A stretch of DNA of 64,000 bases from Ligilactobacillus animalis KCTC 3501 = DSM 20602 (GTDB taxonomy: Bacteria > Bacillota > Bacilli > Lactobacillales > Lactobacillaceae). Under the pieces are notes generated by a model that did not search any database, was not told the origin of the DNA, and saw only the letters and a list, made by a program, of their open reading frames with translations. The stretch lies in contig NZ_AYYW01000003.1 in NCBI RefSeq assembly GCF_001434535.1, forward strand, positions 124,001-188,000, written 5' to 3'. The position numbers were made by a program, and so were the translations under genes. Shown here piece after piece: positions 24,764-34,068 of this stretch; within the stretch, counting starts at the first letter, position 1; each line of letters starts with the position of its first letter.

Positions 24764-24793
24764 TTACATTTTATCATTATGTAAAGCGTTACT
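24764..24793. promoter_or_regulatory. operator-like sites upstream of kdgA
   Basis: TTACAT and ATGTAA form an inverted repeat around 9 bases, followed directly by a cre-like TGTAAAGCGTTACT that fits the cre consensus only with a one-base offset. This lies between the divergent AraC gene and kdgA and is the likely regulatory spot. Which protein binds is unknown. Confidence 0.35.
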
Positions 24794-24820
24794 AATGCTG
24801 TTATTACTGGAGGAAATATT

Positions 24821-25447
24821 ATGTTATTAAAAAAATTAAAAGAGAATTTTCTCTTTGCTGTTATTCGTGGACATAGTACTGATGATGCGATAAAAATTGC
24901 TGAAGCTAGTGTGGCTGGTGGGATCTTTAACTTGGAAATAACCTATACCACTCCAGATGCTAGTGCCGTCATTAAACATTTGTCCCAAAAATATCAAACA
25001 GATCCAAATGTGATCGTTGGAGCTGGCACCGTTTTGACACCCACAATAGCGAAAGAAGCCATTGCTGCCGGTGCTAAGTTCATCGTTAGCCCTCATTTCT
25101 CTAAAGCGATCAATGAGGTCTGTCATGCAGAAGATACCTTATATTTTCCAGGTTGCATGACACCCACAGAGGTCATCACAGCCCTGCAAAGTGGTATCAA
25201 ATTGATCAAAATTTTCCCTGGTGGCGTTCTTGGGCCGGACTTTATCAAAAATCTCCGGGGGCCTCTTCCAGATGTAGAACTCATGCCTTCTGGTGGGGTG
25301 GATCACAAAAATCTTAAAGTTTGGTGTAACGCTGGTGTAAGTGCTGTTGGTTTAGGGAACACTTTAGTTTCTGGCATTGAAACAAAAGGCTATCCCGCAG
25401 TTACCCAAAATGCTCAAGCCTTTGTCGCTCAAATAAAGGAGTTGTGA
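24821..25447 (+). CDS. kdgA: 2-dehydro-3-deoxyphosphogluconate (KDPG) aldolase
   Basis: Cleaves KDPG to pyruvate and glyceraldehyde-3-phosphate, the last step of hexuronate breakdown. A 208-residue class I aldolase with the family blocks NLEITYTTPDA (Glu), VGAGTV, FIVSPHFS, YFPGCMTPTE, and the Schiff-base lysine in IKIFPGG. GGAGGAAATATT gives the start. First gene of the seven-gene hexuronate operon; spacing to uxaC is 3 bases. Confidence 0.95.
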   Translation: MLLKKLKENFLFAVIRGHSTDDAIKIAEASVAGGIFNLEITYTTPDASAVIKHLSQKYQTDPNVIVGAGTVLTPTIAKEAIAAGAKFIVSPHFSKAINEVCHAEDTLYFPGCMTPTEVITALQSGIKLIKIFPGGVLGPDFIKNLRGPLPDVELMPSGGVDHKNLKVWCNAGVSAVGLGNTLVSGIETKGYPAVTQNAQAFVAQIKEL

Positions 25448-25450
25448 AAT

Positions 25451-26869
25451 ATGACATTTATTACTGACGATTTTATGTTACACACCCCGACCGCAAAAGA
25501 ACTTTATCAAAGTATCAGTCAAGATCCGATCATTGATTTTCACTACCATTTATCTCCAAAAGAGATCTATGAAGATCGGCCGTTTGATAACATCGTTGAT
25601 CTTTGGTTAGCAGGTGATCACTATAAATGGCGGGCAATGCGAGCTCACGGGATCTCTGAAGCAAAGATCACTGGTAACAGTACACCTGAGGAGAAATTTG
25701 CCGCTTGGGCTGACACAGTCGAAAACTTAATTGGTAATCCGCTTTATCATTGGACTCATCTCGAACTAAAACAGGTCTTTGGTTGGGAAGGACCCCTCTC
25801 ACATAGAAATTGGCAAGCAGCTTACAACTATCTGAATCACTTCATTTACGAGCACCAACTTTCAGCACGTAAACTGATCAGTAGTTTCAACGTTGAACTT
25901 ATCGGAACAACAGACGGTCCCCTTGACTCGCTGAGTTATCACGAAAAACTCGCTAATGATCCTAGTTTTTCTACCGTGGTAGTGCCGACCTTTAGACCAG
26001 ATATCTTTTTTGATACCACTCCTAAATTTAAGGACAGCTTGAAAACATTAGCTAAGTTAACTGAACTAAATATAAGCACTTACCAAGATCTTCTAGCTGC
26101 TCTTGATAAACGCTTAGAATACTTTATCGCCCATGGTTGTTTAGCTAGTGATCACAGCTTTCAAACTTTAGCTCATTATCATTTAGAACCTGAGCACGCT
26201 CAGCTACTTTTTGAAAAATTAAAAATGGGACAAGAACTGACTTTGACCGAACAGCTTCAATGGCAAAGTAAACTTTTTGCTGATCTTTGCTCGCTCTATC
26301 ACCAACATCAGCTTGTTGTACAAGTTCACTTTGGGGCCTTGCGCAATAATTATCGTCGCCTCTTCCAACAATTAGGCGTTGATAGTGGATTTGATTCGAT
26401 GAACGAACAAACAGAGCTGGCAACCACTTTAAATCGTTTACTAGATGATCTAGCAAGCCAAGATAAACTGCCCAAAATGATCTTTTATAATTTAAACCCA
26501 GCCTACAACGAGCTTTTAGCTAATACATTAGCTAATTTCCAAGCAAATGAAGCTAACATCGCCGGAAAACTTCAATTTGGCGCAGCTTGGTGGTTCAACG
26601 ATACTAAACGGGGAATGTTACACCAACTTGAGACCTATGCGGAACAGGGCCTTCTAGCTCACTTTATTGGGATGTTGACCGACTCACGGAGTTTTCTTTC
26701 CTATCCGCGTCATGATTATTTTCGCCGTATCCTTTGCAACTTGGTCGGCGATTGGGTCGAAACTGGCGAAGCACCTCATGACGAAACAGTCTTTGAGTTA
26801 GTTAAAAATATTTCATATCGCAATGCACAAACATACTTTGGAGGAAATAAAAATGGAAATGATATTTAG
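25451..26869 (+). CDS. uxaC: glucuronate (uronate) isomerase
   Basis: Converts D-glucuronate to D-fructuronate (and galacturonate to tagaturonate). A 472-residue amidohydrolase-fold protein of normal length; the N-terminal metal-binding segment [18 protein letters not shown] and late [18 protein letters not shown] are characteristic. It overlaps the start of uxuA by 17 bases, so translation is coupled. Only the glucuronate branch genes follow (uxuA, uxuB), so glucuronate is the likely substrate. Confidence 0.95.
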   Translation: MTFITDDFMLHTPTAKELYQSISQDPIIDFHYHLSPKEIYEDRPFDNIVDLWLAGDHYKWRAMRAHGISEAKITGNSTPEEKFAAWADTVENLIGNPLYHWTHLELKQVFGWEGPLSHRNWQAAYNYLNHFIYEHQLSARKLISSFNVELIGTTDGPLDSLSYHEKLANDPSFSTVVVPTFRPDIFFDTTPKFKDSLKTLAKLTELNISTYQDLLAALDKRLEYFIAHGCLASDHSFQTLAHYHLEPEHAQLLFEKLKMGQELTLTEQLQWQSKLFADLCSLYHQHQLVVQVHFGALRNNYRRLFQQLGVDSGFDSMNEQTELATTLNRLLDDLASQDKLPKMIFYNLNPAYNELLANTLANFQANEANIAGKLQFGAAWWFNDTKRGMLHQLETYAEQGLLAHFIGMLTDSRSFLSYPRHDYFRRILCNLVGDWVETGEAPHDETVFELVKNISYRNAQTYFGGNKNGNDI

Positions 26870-27905
26870 ATGGTACGGAAAAAGTGATCCCGTGACCTTA
26901 GAAAATATCCGTCAGATACCCGGCATGAAAGGGATCGTATCCGCAATTTATGATATTGCTGTCGGCGAAGTTTGGCCACGTGAAACGATCCGGGAACTAA
27001 AAGAAACGACCAAACGACATGGGCTTGAGTTATCCGTTATCGAAAGCGTTCCCGTACATGAGGATATCAAGCTCGGTAACCCTACCCGTGAAAAATATAT
27101 CGAAAATTACCAACAAACTTTGCGCAATCTCGGAGCTGAAGGGATCAAAGTCGTTTGTTATAACTTTATGCCCGTTTTTGATTGGACGCGTACTGATCTA
27201 GCTTTTGACTTACCTGATGGGTCAAATGCTTTGATCTTTGAAGAAGCAGTCGCACAAAAAATGGATCCACGCACAGGTGAACTTGAACTTCCTGGTTGGG
27301 ACACTAGCTATACTAAGGACGAATTAAATGCACTACTAGATGAATATCAAGCCGTTGATGAAGAAAAATTGTGGGAAAATCTCGCATATTTTATTAAAAA
27401 AATCATCCCGGTCGCAGCCGAGGCTGATGTAAAAATGGCGCTCCATCCCGATGACCCACCATTTAGCATCTTTGGGCTTCCACGGATCATCACTGATCAA
27501 GACAGCCTTGAACGTTTTATCCAGCTTTATGATAGTCCTTACAACGGTTTGACGATGTGTTCAGGTTCTCTAGGTTCGATCGCAAGCAATGATTTTGTTA
27601 AAATGTTGCGTTATTTCCTAGATAAGGAGCGGGTCAATTTCGTACATGCGCGTAACGTTAAGCTCGTTGGTCCACGTTCATTTCAAGAAGCAGCTCACCT
27701 TTCCAGTGCGGGGTCGATCGATATGTACGAAGTGATCAAAGCTTTAAGCGATTTTAACTACCATGGTCCGATCAGACCAGACCACGGCCGAATGATCTGG
27801 GGTGAAACTGGCAAACCTGGCTACGGTCTATATGATCGGGCACTTGGTGCCACTTATCTCAATGGATTATGGGAAGCTACTCAAAAACAAAGAAATGAGG
27901 GATAA
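26853..27905 (+). CDS. uxuA: mannonate dehydratase
   Basis: Dehydrates D-mannonate to 2-keto-3-deoxygluconate (KDG). About 350 residues in the sugar-isomerase-like TIM barrel; [22 protein letters not shown] start, [18 protein letters not shown] segment, and metal-ligand blocks [23 protein letters not shown] and RPDHGRM are present. I chose ATG 26853, preceded by GGAGG, over an upstream in-frame ATG inside uxaC. KDG kinase, needed next, is missing from this operon. Confidence 0.95.
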   Translation: MEMIFRWYGKSDPVTLENIRQIPGMKGIVSAIYDIAVGEVWPRETIRELKETTKRHGLELSVIESVPVHEDIKLGNPTREKYIENYQQTLRNLGAEGIKVVCYNFMPVFDWTRTDLAFDLPDGSNALIFEEAVAQKMDPRTGELELPGWDTSYTKDELNALLDEYQAVDEEKLWENLAYFIKKIIPVAAEADVKMALHPDDPPFSIFGLPRIITDQDSLERFIQLYDSPYNGLTMCSGSLGSIASNDFVKMLRYFLDKERVNFVHARNVKLVGPRSFQEAAHLSSAGSIDMYEVIKALSDFNYHGPIRPDHGRMIWGETGKPGYGLYDRALGATYLNGLWEATQKQRNEG

Positions 27906-27907
27906 AC

Positions 27908-28741
27908 ATGATTTTTGATTTTAAAGATAAAGTTGTTGTGATCACAGGTGCTGGAGGCGTTATTTGTGGTGATCTCGCTAAAGCCTTTGGCAAACAAGGA
28001 GCTAAAGTTGCTCTTTTAGATTTAAATCTTGAAGCTGCTCAAGCCTTTGCCAGTGAGATCAAAGCTGCTGGTGGACACGCTAAAGGTTACCGAGCAAATG
28101 TTTTAGACAAAGATCATCTCCAAGACGTCCACCAAGAAGTAAACAAAGATTTTGGCCCGTGCGATATCTTGATCAATGGTGCTGGGGGCAATAACCCTAA
28201 AGCTACAACAGATAATGAATTTCATGAAAATGACCTGCCCGAAGAGACCAAAACCTTCTTTGATCTTGATCCAGCGGGGATCGAATTTGTCTTCAACCTG
28301 AATTATTTAGGGACCTTGCTACCGACCCAAGTTTTTGCCCAAGATATGGTAACAAAAGAACATGCTGCCATCAGCAACATCTCCAGCATGAATGCTTTTA
28401 CGCCTTTGACCAAGATTCCGGCCTATTCGGGTGCTAAGGCTGCCATCAGCAATCTAACTGCTTGGTTAGCGGTCCACTTTGCCAAAACGAATATCAGATG
28501 TAATGCGATCGCACCAGGATTTCTTGTTACAAAGCAAAATGGAAATTTACTTTTTGATGAACAGCACCAACCAACTCCTAGGGCGAAAAAGATCTTGGGT
28601 AATACTCCGATGGGACGTTTTGGAAAAGCAGATGAACTCACGGGTGGAGTATTTTTCCTAGCTGACCACAATTTATCAAGTTTTATTGATGGTGTCGTTT
28701 TGCCGATCGATGGTGGGTTCAATGCTTATGCCGGCGTTTGA
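27908..28741 (+). CDS. uxuB: SDR-type fructuronate reductase (mannonate oxidoreductase)
   Basis: A 277-residue short-chain dehydrogenase expected to reduce D-fructuronate to D-mannonate with NAD(P)H. It shows the cofactor loop ITGAGGVICGDLA, the NGAGG block, SSMNAF with the catalytic Ser, and YSGAK with Tyr and Lys. Position between uxuA and the transporter supports the function; the SDR-type enzyme replaces the classical long-chain UxuB as in Bacillus. Other SDR roles cannot be excluded. Confidence 0.85.
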   Translation: MIFDFKDKVVVITGAGGVICGDLAKAFGKQGAKVALLDLNLEAAQAFASEIKAAGGHAKGYRANVLDKDHLQDVHQEVNKDFGPCDILINGAGGNNPKATTDNEFHENDLPEETKTFFDLDPAGIEFVFNLNYLGTLLPTQVFAQDMVTKEHAAISNISSMNAFTPLTKIPAYSGAKAAISNLTAWLAVHFAKTNIRCNAIAPGFLVTKQNGNLLFDEQHQPTPRAKKILGNTPMGRFGKADELTGGVFFLADHNLSSFIDGVVLPIDGGFNAYAGV

Positions 28742-28756
28742 TAAGGAGAGTTTATT

Positions 28757-30106
28757 ATGGATGCAAAATTAACAACTAAAGAAAAGATCGCCTATGGTTT
28801 AGGGGATCTGGGCAACGGCTTGATGTTTCAACTTGCCCAGCTATTTCTATTAAAATTTTATAAGGATATTTTACAGATCCCAGCTTATTGGGGTGGCTTG
28901 ATCTTTTTAGTCACTAAATTTTTTGATGCTTTTGTATATGCTGGCGTTGGTACTTACGTCGACACGCAAAAGAAGATCAGTCCCAAAGGAAAATTCAGGC
29001 CTTTTATCCTATATGGTTCATTTTTCCTTGGAATATCAACGATAGCGTGTTTCTTAGCACCTAACTTAAGCCTAAACGGTCGTATCATCTATGCTTTTAT
29101 CTCATACAACGTCATGGGTATCTGCTATTCGATCGTCAACATCCCTTATGGCTCGTTAGCCGCAGCGATGAATATGGATTCAGAAGAACGGACTTCCTTA
29201 TCAGCTTTCCGTAATTTAGCTGCCCAAACTGATGCTTTCGTCACTGGTGCTGCCGTGATCCCATTGGTCGGCCTTTTTGCCACACCTGCTAAAGGATATT
29301 TGATCACAGTCACATTCTTTTCAATCGCAGGTGTGATCTCCCAGATCCTCTGCTACAAAGGGACAAAAGAAAATATTATCGATACAACTCCCGCTAAAAA
29401 AGGGGATGGTCTTACTTCGATCAAAAGCCTTTTTACAAATCGTCCGTTCTTGATCCTATCTATTTTTACAGTATTAAGTATTGGAGCAATGTTTCTAAAA
29501 ACAGGGATGCAACTTTACTATTTCCAATATGTGCTAGGAAATGAAGGTCTCGTTACCCTGGTAAGCATTCTTAGTGCCCTATCGATCATTCCAGCCGTTA
29601 TGTTTTCCACTAAATTAGTTGGTTGGATCGGAAAAAAGAACGTCGCGATCATGGGAACTTTAGGGTTTGCGCTTTTTGAGCTTCTCAATTACTTCATTTT
29701 TGGGCATAATACGATCCCTTATCTCATCGTTAATACATTTTCGTTTGCGTTTCTTGGCTTTAGCAATACAGTTGACTTCGCTTTTGTCAGCGACGTGATC
29801 GAATATAATCAGTTAAAAACGGGGATCCGCTCAGAAGGGATCGTCTATTCTGGTTACAGTTTCGTGCGTAAAATCTCACAAGGTATCGCGGGTTTTGTCC
29901 CAGGGCTTGCACTCTCTATGATCGGTTATGTAGCTAATCAAGCTCAAAGCGCTAGCACCTTAGCCGGGATCACCTCCGTTTACTTTTTATTCCCCGCGAT
30001 TGCTGCTGTGATCTCTTGTGTGATCTTTTACTTTAGTTATGACCTTACCGATGAAAAACATGCCCAGATCGTGGCTGAACTTACTAAGCAAAAAGAAAGT
30101 CGGTGA
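28757..30106 (+). CDS. GPH-family sugar/glucuronide:cation symporter
   Basis: A 449-residue membrane protein with about 12 helices. The start KEKIAYGLGDLGNGLMFQL, the FKFYKDILQIP-like first loop and the FRPFILYG segment are characteristic of the glycoside-pentoside-hexuronide family (MelB, UidB). In a hexuronate operon it should import glucuronate, glucuronides or a short oligosaccharide. RBS AAGGAGAG precedes it. Substrate inferred from neighbours. Confidence 0.9.
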   Translation: MDAKLTTKEKIAYGLGDLGNGLMFQLAQLFLLKFYKDILQIPAYWGGLIFLVTKFFDAFVYAGVGTYVDTQKKISPKGKFRPFILYGSFFLGISTIACFLAPNLSLNGRIIYAFISYNVMGICYSIVNIPYGSLAAAMNMDSEERTSLSAFRNLAAQTDAFVTGAAVIPLVGLFATPAKGYLITVTFFSIAGVISQILCYKGTKENIIDTTPAKKGDGLTSIKSLFTNRPFLILSIFTVLSIGAMFLKTGMQLYYFQYVLGNEGLVTLVSILSALSIIPAVMFSTKLVGWIGKKNVAIMGTLGFALFELLNYFIFGHNTIPYLIVNTFSFAFLGFSNTVDFAFVSDVIEYNQLKTGIRSEGIVYSGYSFVRKISQGIAGFVPGLALSMIGYVANQAQSASTLAGITSVYFLFPAIAAVISCVIFYFSYDLTDEKHAQIVAELTKQKESR

Positions 30107-30111
30107 ACTAA

Positions 30112-30915
30112 ATGACAAAATATTTATTCTGTGTTGATTCTGATGGCTGTGTCATGGACACTATGACTTACAAACATCAGCAGTTTTTTGGCCCCTTAGC
30201 AGCAAAAATATTTGAAATCCCAAAACAAGAGACACAACGCTTTTTAAAGAGTTGGAACCAGATCAATCTCTATTCTAAAACGCGCGGGGTAAATCGTTTC
30301 GTGGGCTTATTGATGACACTCAAAGCACACAAGATCAAGGGGATCCAAAGACTTGATACTTGGGTCCAAACTACCCCCGAATTTTCTGAGCGCGCTTTAG
30401 CACATGAAATCTATAAATATCAGACTGATGATCTAAAAAAAGCACTCCAATGGTCAAAAGAAGTTAACGCTGGGATCCATCAAACAAAAGGCCTTGATCG
30501 CCCATTTGAAAATGCACTTGCGGGTCTAAAGGCTTTGAAAAAGTATGGTAAAGTTGCGGTAGTTAGTTCAGCCAATCGAGATGCGATCGAAGCGGAATGG
30601 GAACGTCACGGCTTATTAGTGGCTGTTGATGAACTCTGGTGTCAAGATCGCGGAAAAAAAGCCGAGATCATTCGTCAACTAAAACTGGAAGGATATCCCG
30701 AACAAAACACTTTAATGATCGGAGATGCTGCTGGAGATCTGACCGCGGCAGAACAAAATAATGTTCACTTCTATCCGATCTTAGTCGGGCATGAAGCTCG
30801 GTCCTGGCAAGAACTACAAGAAGTTTTTTTACCACGATTTTTAGTTCATCAAAGTAGTGAGCTTGAAGCCAACTATCTCACCAAATTTTGGAATAACTTA
30901 GATCAAACAAAGTAA
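30112..30915 (+). CDS. HAD-superfamily phosphatase
   Basis: A 267-residue HAD hydrolase. Motif I is CVDSDGCVMDT (nucleophile Asp and Asp+2), motif II VAVVSSANRD, motif IV MIGDAAGDLTAA, with an alpha-helical cap between I and II. It starts 5 bases after the transporter and sits before a GH3 gene, so it is a true operon member. A sugar-phosphate phosphatase or detoxification role in hexuronate metabolism is possible; substrate unknown. It is not a kinase and cannot replace the missing KDG kinase. Confidence 0.8.
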   Translation: MTKYLFCVDSDGCVMDTMTYKHQQFFGPLAAKIFEIPKQETQRFLKSWNQINLYSKTRGVNRFVGLLMTLKAHKIKGIQRLDTWVQTTPEFSERALAHEIYKYQTDDLKKALQWSKEVNAGIHQTKGLDRPFENALAGLKALKKYGKVAVVSSANRDAIEAEWERHGLLVAVDELWCQDRGKKAEIIRQLKLEGYPEQNTLMIGDAAGDLTAAEQNNVHFYPILVGHEARSWQELQEVFLPRFLVHQSSELEANYLTKFWNNLDQTK

Positions 30916-30927
30916 AGGAGAAAAAAT

Positions 30928-32694
30928 ATGCCCACCAAAGTTGATTTAACCAAAAAACCTTATAACCTAGATCAAACCGCAATCGCTTGGGTAGAACAGA
31001 CGATCGCTGACATGAGCATCGAAGAAAAGATCGGCCAATTATTTGTTAATATGGGATCTAGCCGCGATAAGCAGTATTTGACTGATATGGCCGAACGCTA
31101 TCATATTGGGGCAGTCCGCTATAATCCCGGGACAGCGACAGAGGTTTACGATCAAAACTACATCTTACAAACAGAAAGCAAGATCCCTTTATTGATCGCA
31201 GCCAATACCGAAGCAGGTGGAAATGGTGCATGTACCGATGGGACCGAAGTTGGTGTCGAGGTCAAGATCGGCGCGACCAATGATGAAAAATATGCCTACG
31301 AAATGGGGCGTGTCTCAGGTGTAGAAGCCTCAGCTATCGGTTGTAACTGGAGTTTTGCCCCGATCGTCGATATCGATCGCAATTGGCGTAACCCGATCAT
31401 CTCTAGTCGGTCATTTGGCCAAGATCCTGATAAAGTTTTAACTTTAAGTCTAGCCTACATGAAAGGCATCCAAGAAAGTGGTATCCTACCAGCAGCTAAG
31501 CATTTCCCTGGTGATGGTATCGATGAACGTGACCAACATCTCTCGTTTAGCATCAACAGCCTTTCAACTGAAGAGTGGGATAAGACCTTTGGAAAGGTAT
31601 ATTCAGGCTTGATAGATGTAGGCTTACCTTCGATCATGGCAGGGCATATCCATATGCCAGCATATTCTAAATACTTTGATCCCGAGCTTAAAGATGAAGA
31701 TTTCTTACCAGCTACCCTATCCAAGGAACTGATCACTGATCTTTTGCGAGGCAAATTAAATTTCAATGGTCTAGTCGTCACAGATGCTAGTCATATGCTT
31801 GGCTTGACTGGCGCAATGAAGCGCTCTGAACTCTTACCAACTTCGATCGCAGCTGGGTGTGACCTCTTCTTATTCTTCAATGATCCAGATGAAGATTTTG
31901 GATACATGCTGGATGGTTATAAAAACGGGATCATTACTGATGAACGTCTCCACGATGCTTTACGCCGGATCCTTGGTTTAAAAACTAAACTTGGCTTCCA
32001 TCAAACGCCAAAAGAAAAAATTCTACCGCCTAAAGAAGTTGCTATGAAACAGATCGGTCTACCAGAAAACAAAAAGTTATTCCGTGAAGTAGCTGATGAA
32101 GCGATCACTTTAGTAAAAGATAAACAAGCTATCTGGCCGATCACACCGGAAAAATATCCTCGGATCCTCTTAGTTGATGTTCATGGTGTCAAAGGTGGTT
32201 TTGGAGAACTAGTTGCAGGCAATCGCCCACAAGCGATCGATCTATTAAAAGATCTTTTACTTGAAAAAGGCTTTGAAGTTGAAAAACACGTTTCGCCTGA
32301 AGATTCACTCAAGGGACTTTCAGCCGAAGAAAAAATCAAAAATATCGCCGGTATCTATGCTGCTAAACGTCCGATCAAAGAATTGACCGATAAGTATGAT
32401 CTGATCATCAATGTGGCTAATGTCAATCCAGGAACAGTGCAACGTATCGTTTGGCCTGCAAGTAAAGGGACGCCAGACATTCCATTTTATATCCATGAGA
32501 TTCCAACGATCTTTGTTTCAGTCCAATGTCCATTCCACTTAGCTGATGTGCCACAAGTTAAGACCTATATCAACACCTACGACGGAAAACAAGAAACACT
32601 TGAAAGTTTAGTAGATAAATTGATAGGAGAAGATAGCTTTAGAGGCACAAGTCCAGTTGATGCATACTGTGGGTTGAGCGACACTTATATTTAA
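30928..32694 (+). CDS. GH3 glycosidase, NagZ-like catalytic loop
   Basis: A 588-residue GH3 enzyme without signal peptide, so cytoplasmic. The barrel has KHFPGDGIDERDQHLS; the DxH dyad in this loop is the hallmark of NagZ-type beta-N-acetylhexosaminidases that use His as acid/base. Nucleophile Asp is in GLVVTDASHMLG. A second alpha/beta domain follows. Last gene of the hexuronate operon, so it may cleave an imported disaccharide containing glucuronate, for example a GlcNAc- or glucuronate-linked sugar. Substrate is inferred; a plain peptidoglycan NagZ is the alternative. Confidence 0.8.
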   Translation: MPTKVDLTKKPYNLDQTAIAWVEQTIADMSIEEKIGQLFVNMGSSRDKQYLTDMAERYHIGAVRYNPGTATEVYDQNYILQTESKIPLLIAANTEAGGNGACTDGTEVGVEVKIGATNDEKYAYEMGRVSGVEASAIGCNWSFAPIVDIDRNWRNPIISSRSFGQDPDKVLTLSLAYMKGIQESGILPAAKHFPGDGIDERDQHLSFSINSLSTEEWDKTFGKVYSGLIDVGLPSIMAGHIHMPAYSKYFDPELKDEDFLPATLSKELITDLLRGKLNFNGLVVTDASHMLGLTGAMKRSELLPTSIAAGCDLFLFFNDPDEDFGYMLDGYKNGIITDERLHDALRRILGLKTKLGFHQTPKEKILPPKEVAMKQIGLPENKKLFREVADEAITLVKDKQAIWPITPEKYPRILLVDVHGVKGGFGELVAGNRPQAIDLLKDLLLEKGFEVEKHVSPEDSLKGLSAEEKIKNIAGIYAAKRPIKELTDKYDLIINVANVNPGTVQRIVWPASKGTPDIPFYIHEIPTIFVSVQCPFHLADVPQVKTYINTYDGKQETLESLVDKLIGEDSFRGTSPVDAYCGLSDTYI

Positions 32695-32701
32695 CACAAA
32701 A

Positions 32702-32738
32702 AACTGCGCACTTCATCCGAAGTCAGCGCAGTTTTTTC
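32702..32738 (+). terminator. terminator of the hexuronate operon
   Basis: AACTGCGC and GCGCAGTT (with further partial pairing, ACTTC/GAAGT) form a stem-loop followed by TTTTTT. Confidence 0.85.
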
Positions 32739-32751
32739 TATTCCACAGCCA

Positions 32752-32990
32752 TGCTTTTAGGCCGGTACCCTTGCAACGATTCCATCCCCATAAATACTGC
32801 TTTCTTATATGCGATCTCAGCAAAATTCACTGACCCCTAGGGGCAGACTTATCTATTTAGACACATTTTTGAGTGCGATCCGCCTTAAGTCACTTGATAA
32901 GCTCGCAAAGTGCTACTAAAACTTTCTCTTTGTCCCACACTGTTTTTAAAATTTATAAAGGCCTTGCGCTCATCATCTATGACCTTACTA
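32752..32990 (-). other. unidentified coding scraps in a 300-base gap
   Basis: Between the hexuronate terminator and 33053 the minus strand holds two protein-like tails, VIDDERKAFINFKNSVGQRE then stop, and AEIAYKKAVFMGMESLQGYR ending at a TAG. Both look like real C-terminal protein sequence, but neither has a start and I cannot name the family. Remnant of one decayed gene is likely. Confidence 0.3.
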
Positions 32991-33005
32991 TCTGCAATAA
33001 ACAAA

Positions 33006-33036
33006 AAGGAAGCCAAAAATATCTGACTTCCTCAGG
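33006..33036 (-). terminator. terminator after small membrane gene
   Basis: AGGAAGTCA and TGGCTTCCT pair on the minus strand and are followed by TTTTTG, just past the stop of the 33053 gene. Confidence 0.6.
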
Positions 33037-33052
33037 TGCGATCTCTTGCAAA

Positions 33053-33265
33053 CTATTTCTTTTTATTTTTCAAAGATCTTATCTTGATACCGATAAAAAA
33101 TATTATGATAGAAAAAAGCGAAGCATAGATACCATCGCGGTTAAAATCACCCGTAAACACTAGAGATATTGTTATTCCAAAGATACCACCGATCACCACT
33201 GCCAATAAGGCTGTGATATATGGGTGTTTTGTCGTGAAATCTTCATCTTTCTTCACAATGATCAC
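33053..33265 (-). CDS. small two-helix membrane protein, possible immunity partner
   Basis: A 70-residue protein with two hydrophobic helices (ITALLAVVIGGIFGITISLV; YASLFSIIIFFIGIKI), a short loop between them and a basic tail RSLKNKKK. It starts just after the bacteriocin-like gene and ends at its own terminator. Small basic two-helix proteins of this size commonly serve as bacteriocin immunity proteins; that role is inferred from position only. Confidence 0.6.
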   Translation of the reverse strand: MIIVKKDEDFTTKHPYITALLAVVIGGIFGITISLVFTGDFNRDGIYASLFSIIIFFIGIKIRSLKNKKK

Positions 33266-33271
33266 CTCGAT

Positions 33272-33786
33272 CTAGCGGGTCGAATATCTTGTTGCAACAA
33301 CATTTTCTCGGGCGTCATAGCCATTTTGAAAATAAAAACCGACCCAGCCATTTTTATTGGTGTCCCATTGCTTAGCCACAGCTTCTCCAGGTTTACTACC
33401 TAATTTTGTCCAACTAGCAGCTTGTAACATTCCATGAATAGCCCAACCTGGTATAGGGACTAATGGACTGATCGTTGCCCCTATACCAGTATATAACGCA
33501 GCATTGATCGCATTTGCTAGAACACCTGTACTCACAGCAATGTGTGTATAATTCCATGTGCTATCCCACCTAGCTACGTCGGCTGTTTCTCCATTTGTAA
33601 CAACTATCCCCTGCTCTTTTGTCTCTTCTATGGTTACTTTCTTCTCTAATTTCTCTTCATACGATATTTGAGAGTTATCACTACTTCTGCCCAATTCGTT
33701 TGCGCTTACATTTTCATTAAAAGAAAAAACAAATACTGTACAAAAATTAATGCGCCATATGAAAAAAGAGTTCTTAATTTCAACAT
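33272..33786 (-). pseudogene. bacteriocin-like secreted protein with frameshifted signal peptide
   Basis: The long frame encodes about 140 residues starting near ELGRSSDNS, with an Ala/Gly/Ile-rich core (STGVLANAINAALYTGIGAT; SPLVPIPGWAIHGML) and an aromatic C-terminus (NGWVGFYFQNGYD). Upstream, GGAGGAG and ATG 33786 begin a second frame, MLKLRTLFSYGALIFV, which joins VFVFSFNENVSANE after a one-base shift; together they make a textbook signal peptide with a VSA cleavage site. As sequenced the export signal is out of frame, so the protein is not secreted unless the shift is an error. The hydrophobic glycine-rich core suggests a bacteriocin-like peptide; not identified. Confidence 0.55.
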
Positions 33787-34068
33787 ATCCAACTCCTCCT
33801 CGTAAATCAACACACCACTACTGATCAACAAATATTTTGCGCAATATAACTATGACTTAATATATCACTTTTCTAAAACAATTTAATACTAAAGATAGCT
33901 TAGAGTAAAATTTTACTATCCTTAGCTTAATGCGAGTTAGGGACAGTTTTTACTGTTATGCTCCTTTAGTAAACATTGCACAAGACATAACCTTGCTTCC
34001 CCTGTTAATTAGGAAAATCTATGAATTACCTGCCGATGCTCCTACACGAACAAAAGAAGAGATCCAAG
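33787..34068. other. intergenic gap
   Basis: AT-rich sequence between the bacteriocin-like gene and the Abi gene. The only hint of coding is a plus-strand tail RKIYELPADAPTRTKEEIQ running to a TAA at about 34078; no start is visible and I cannot identify it. Otherwise nothing recognisable. Confidence 0.3.

Noticed and set aside
24780-24793. True cre site for the hexuronate operon
   Set aside because: TGTAAAGCGTTACT fits the consensus only with an extra base, so I list it as operator-like.
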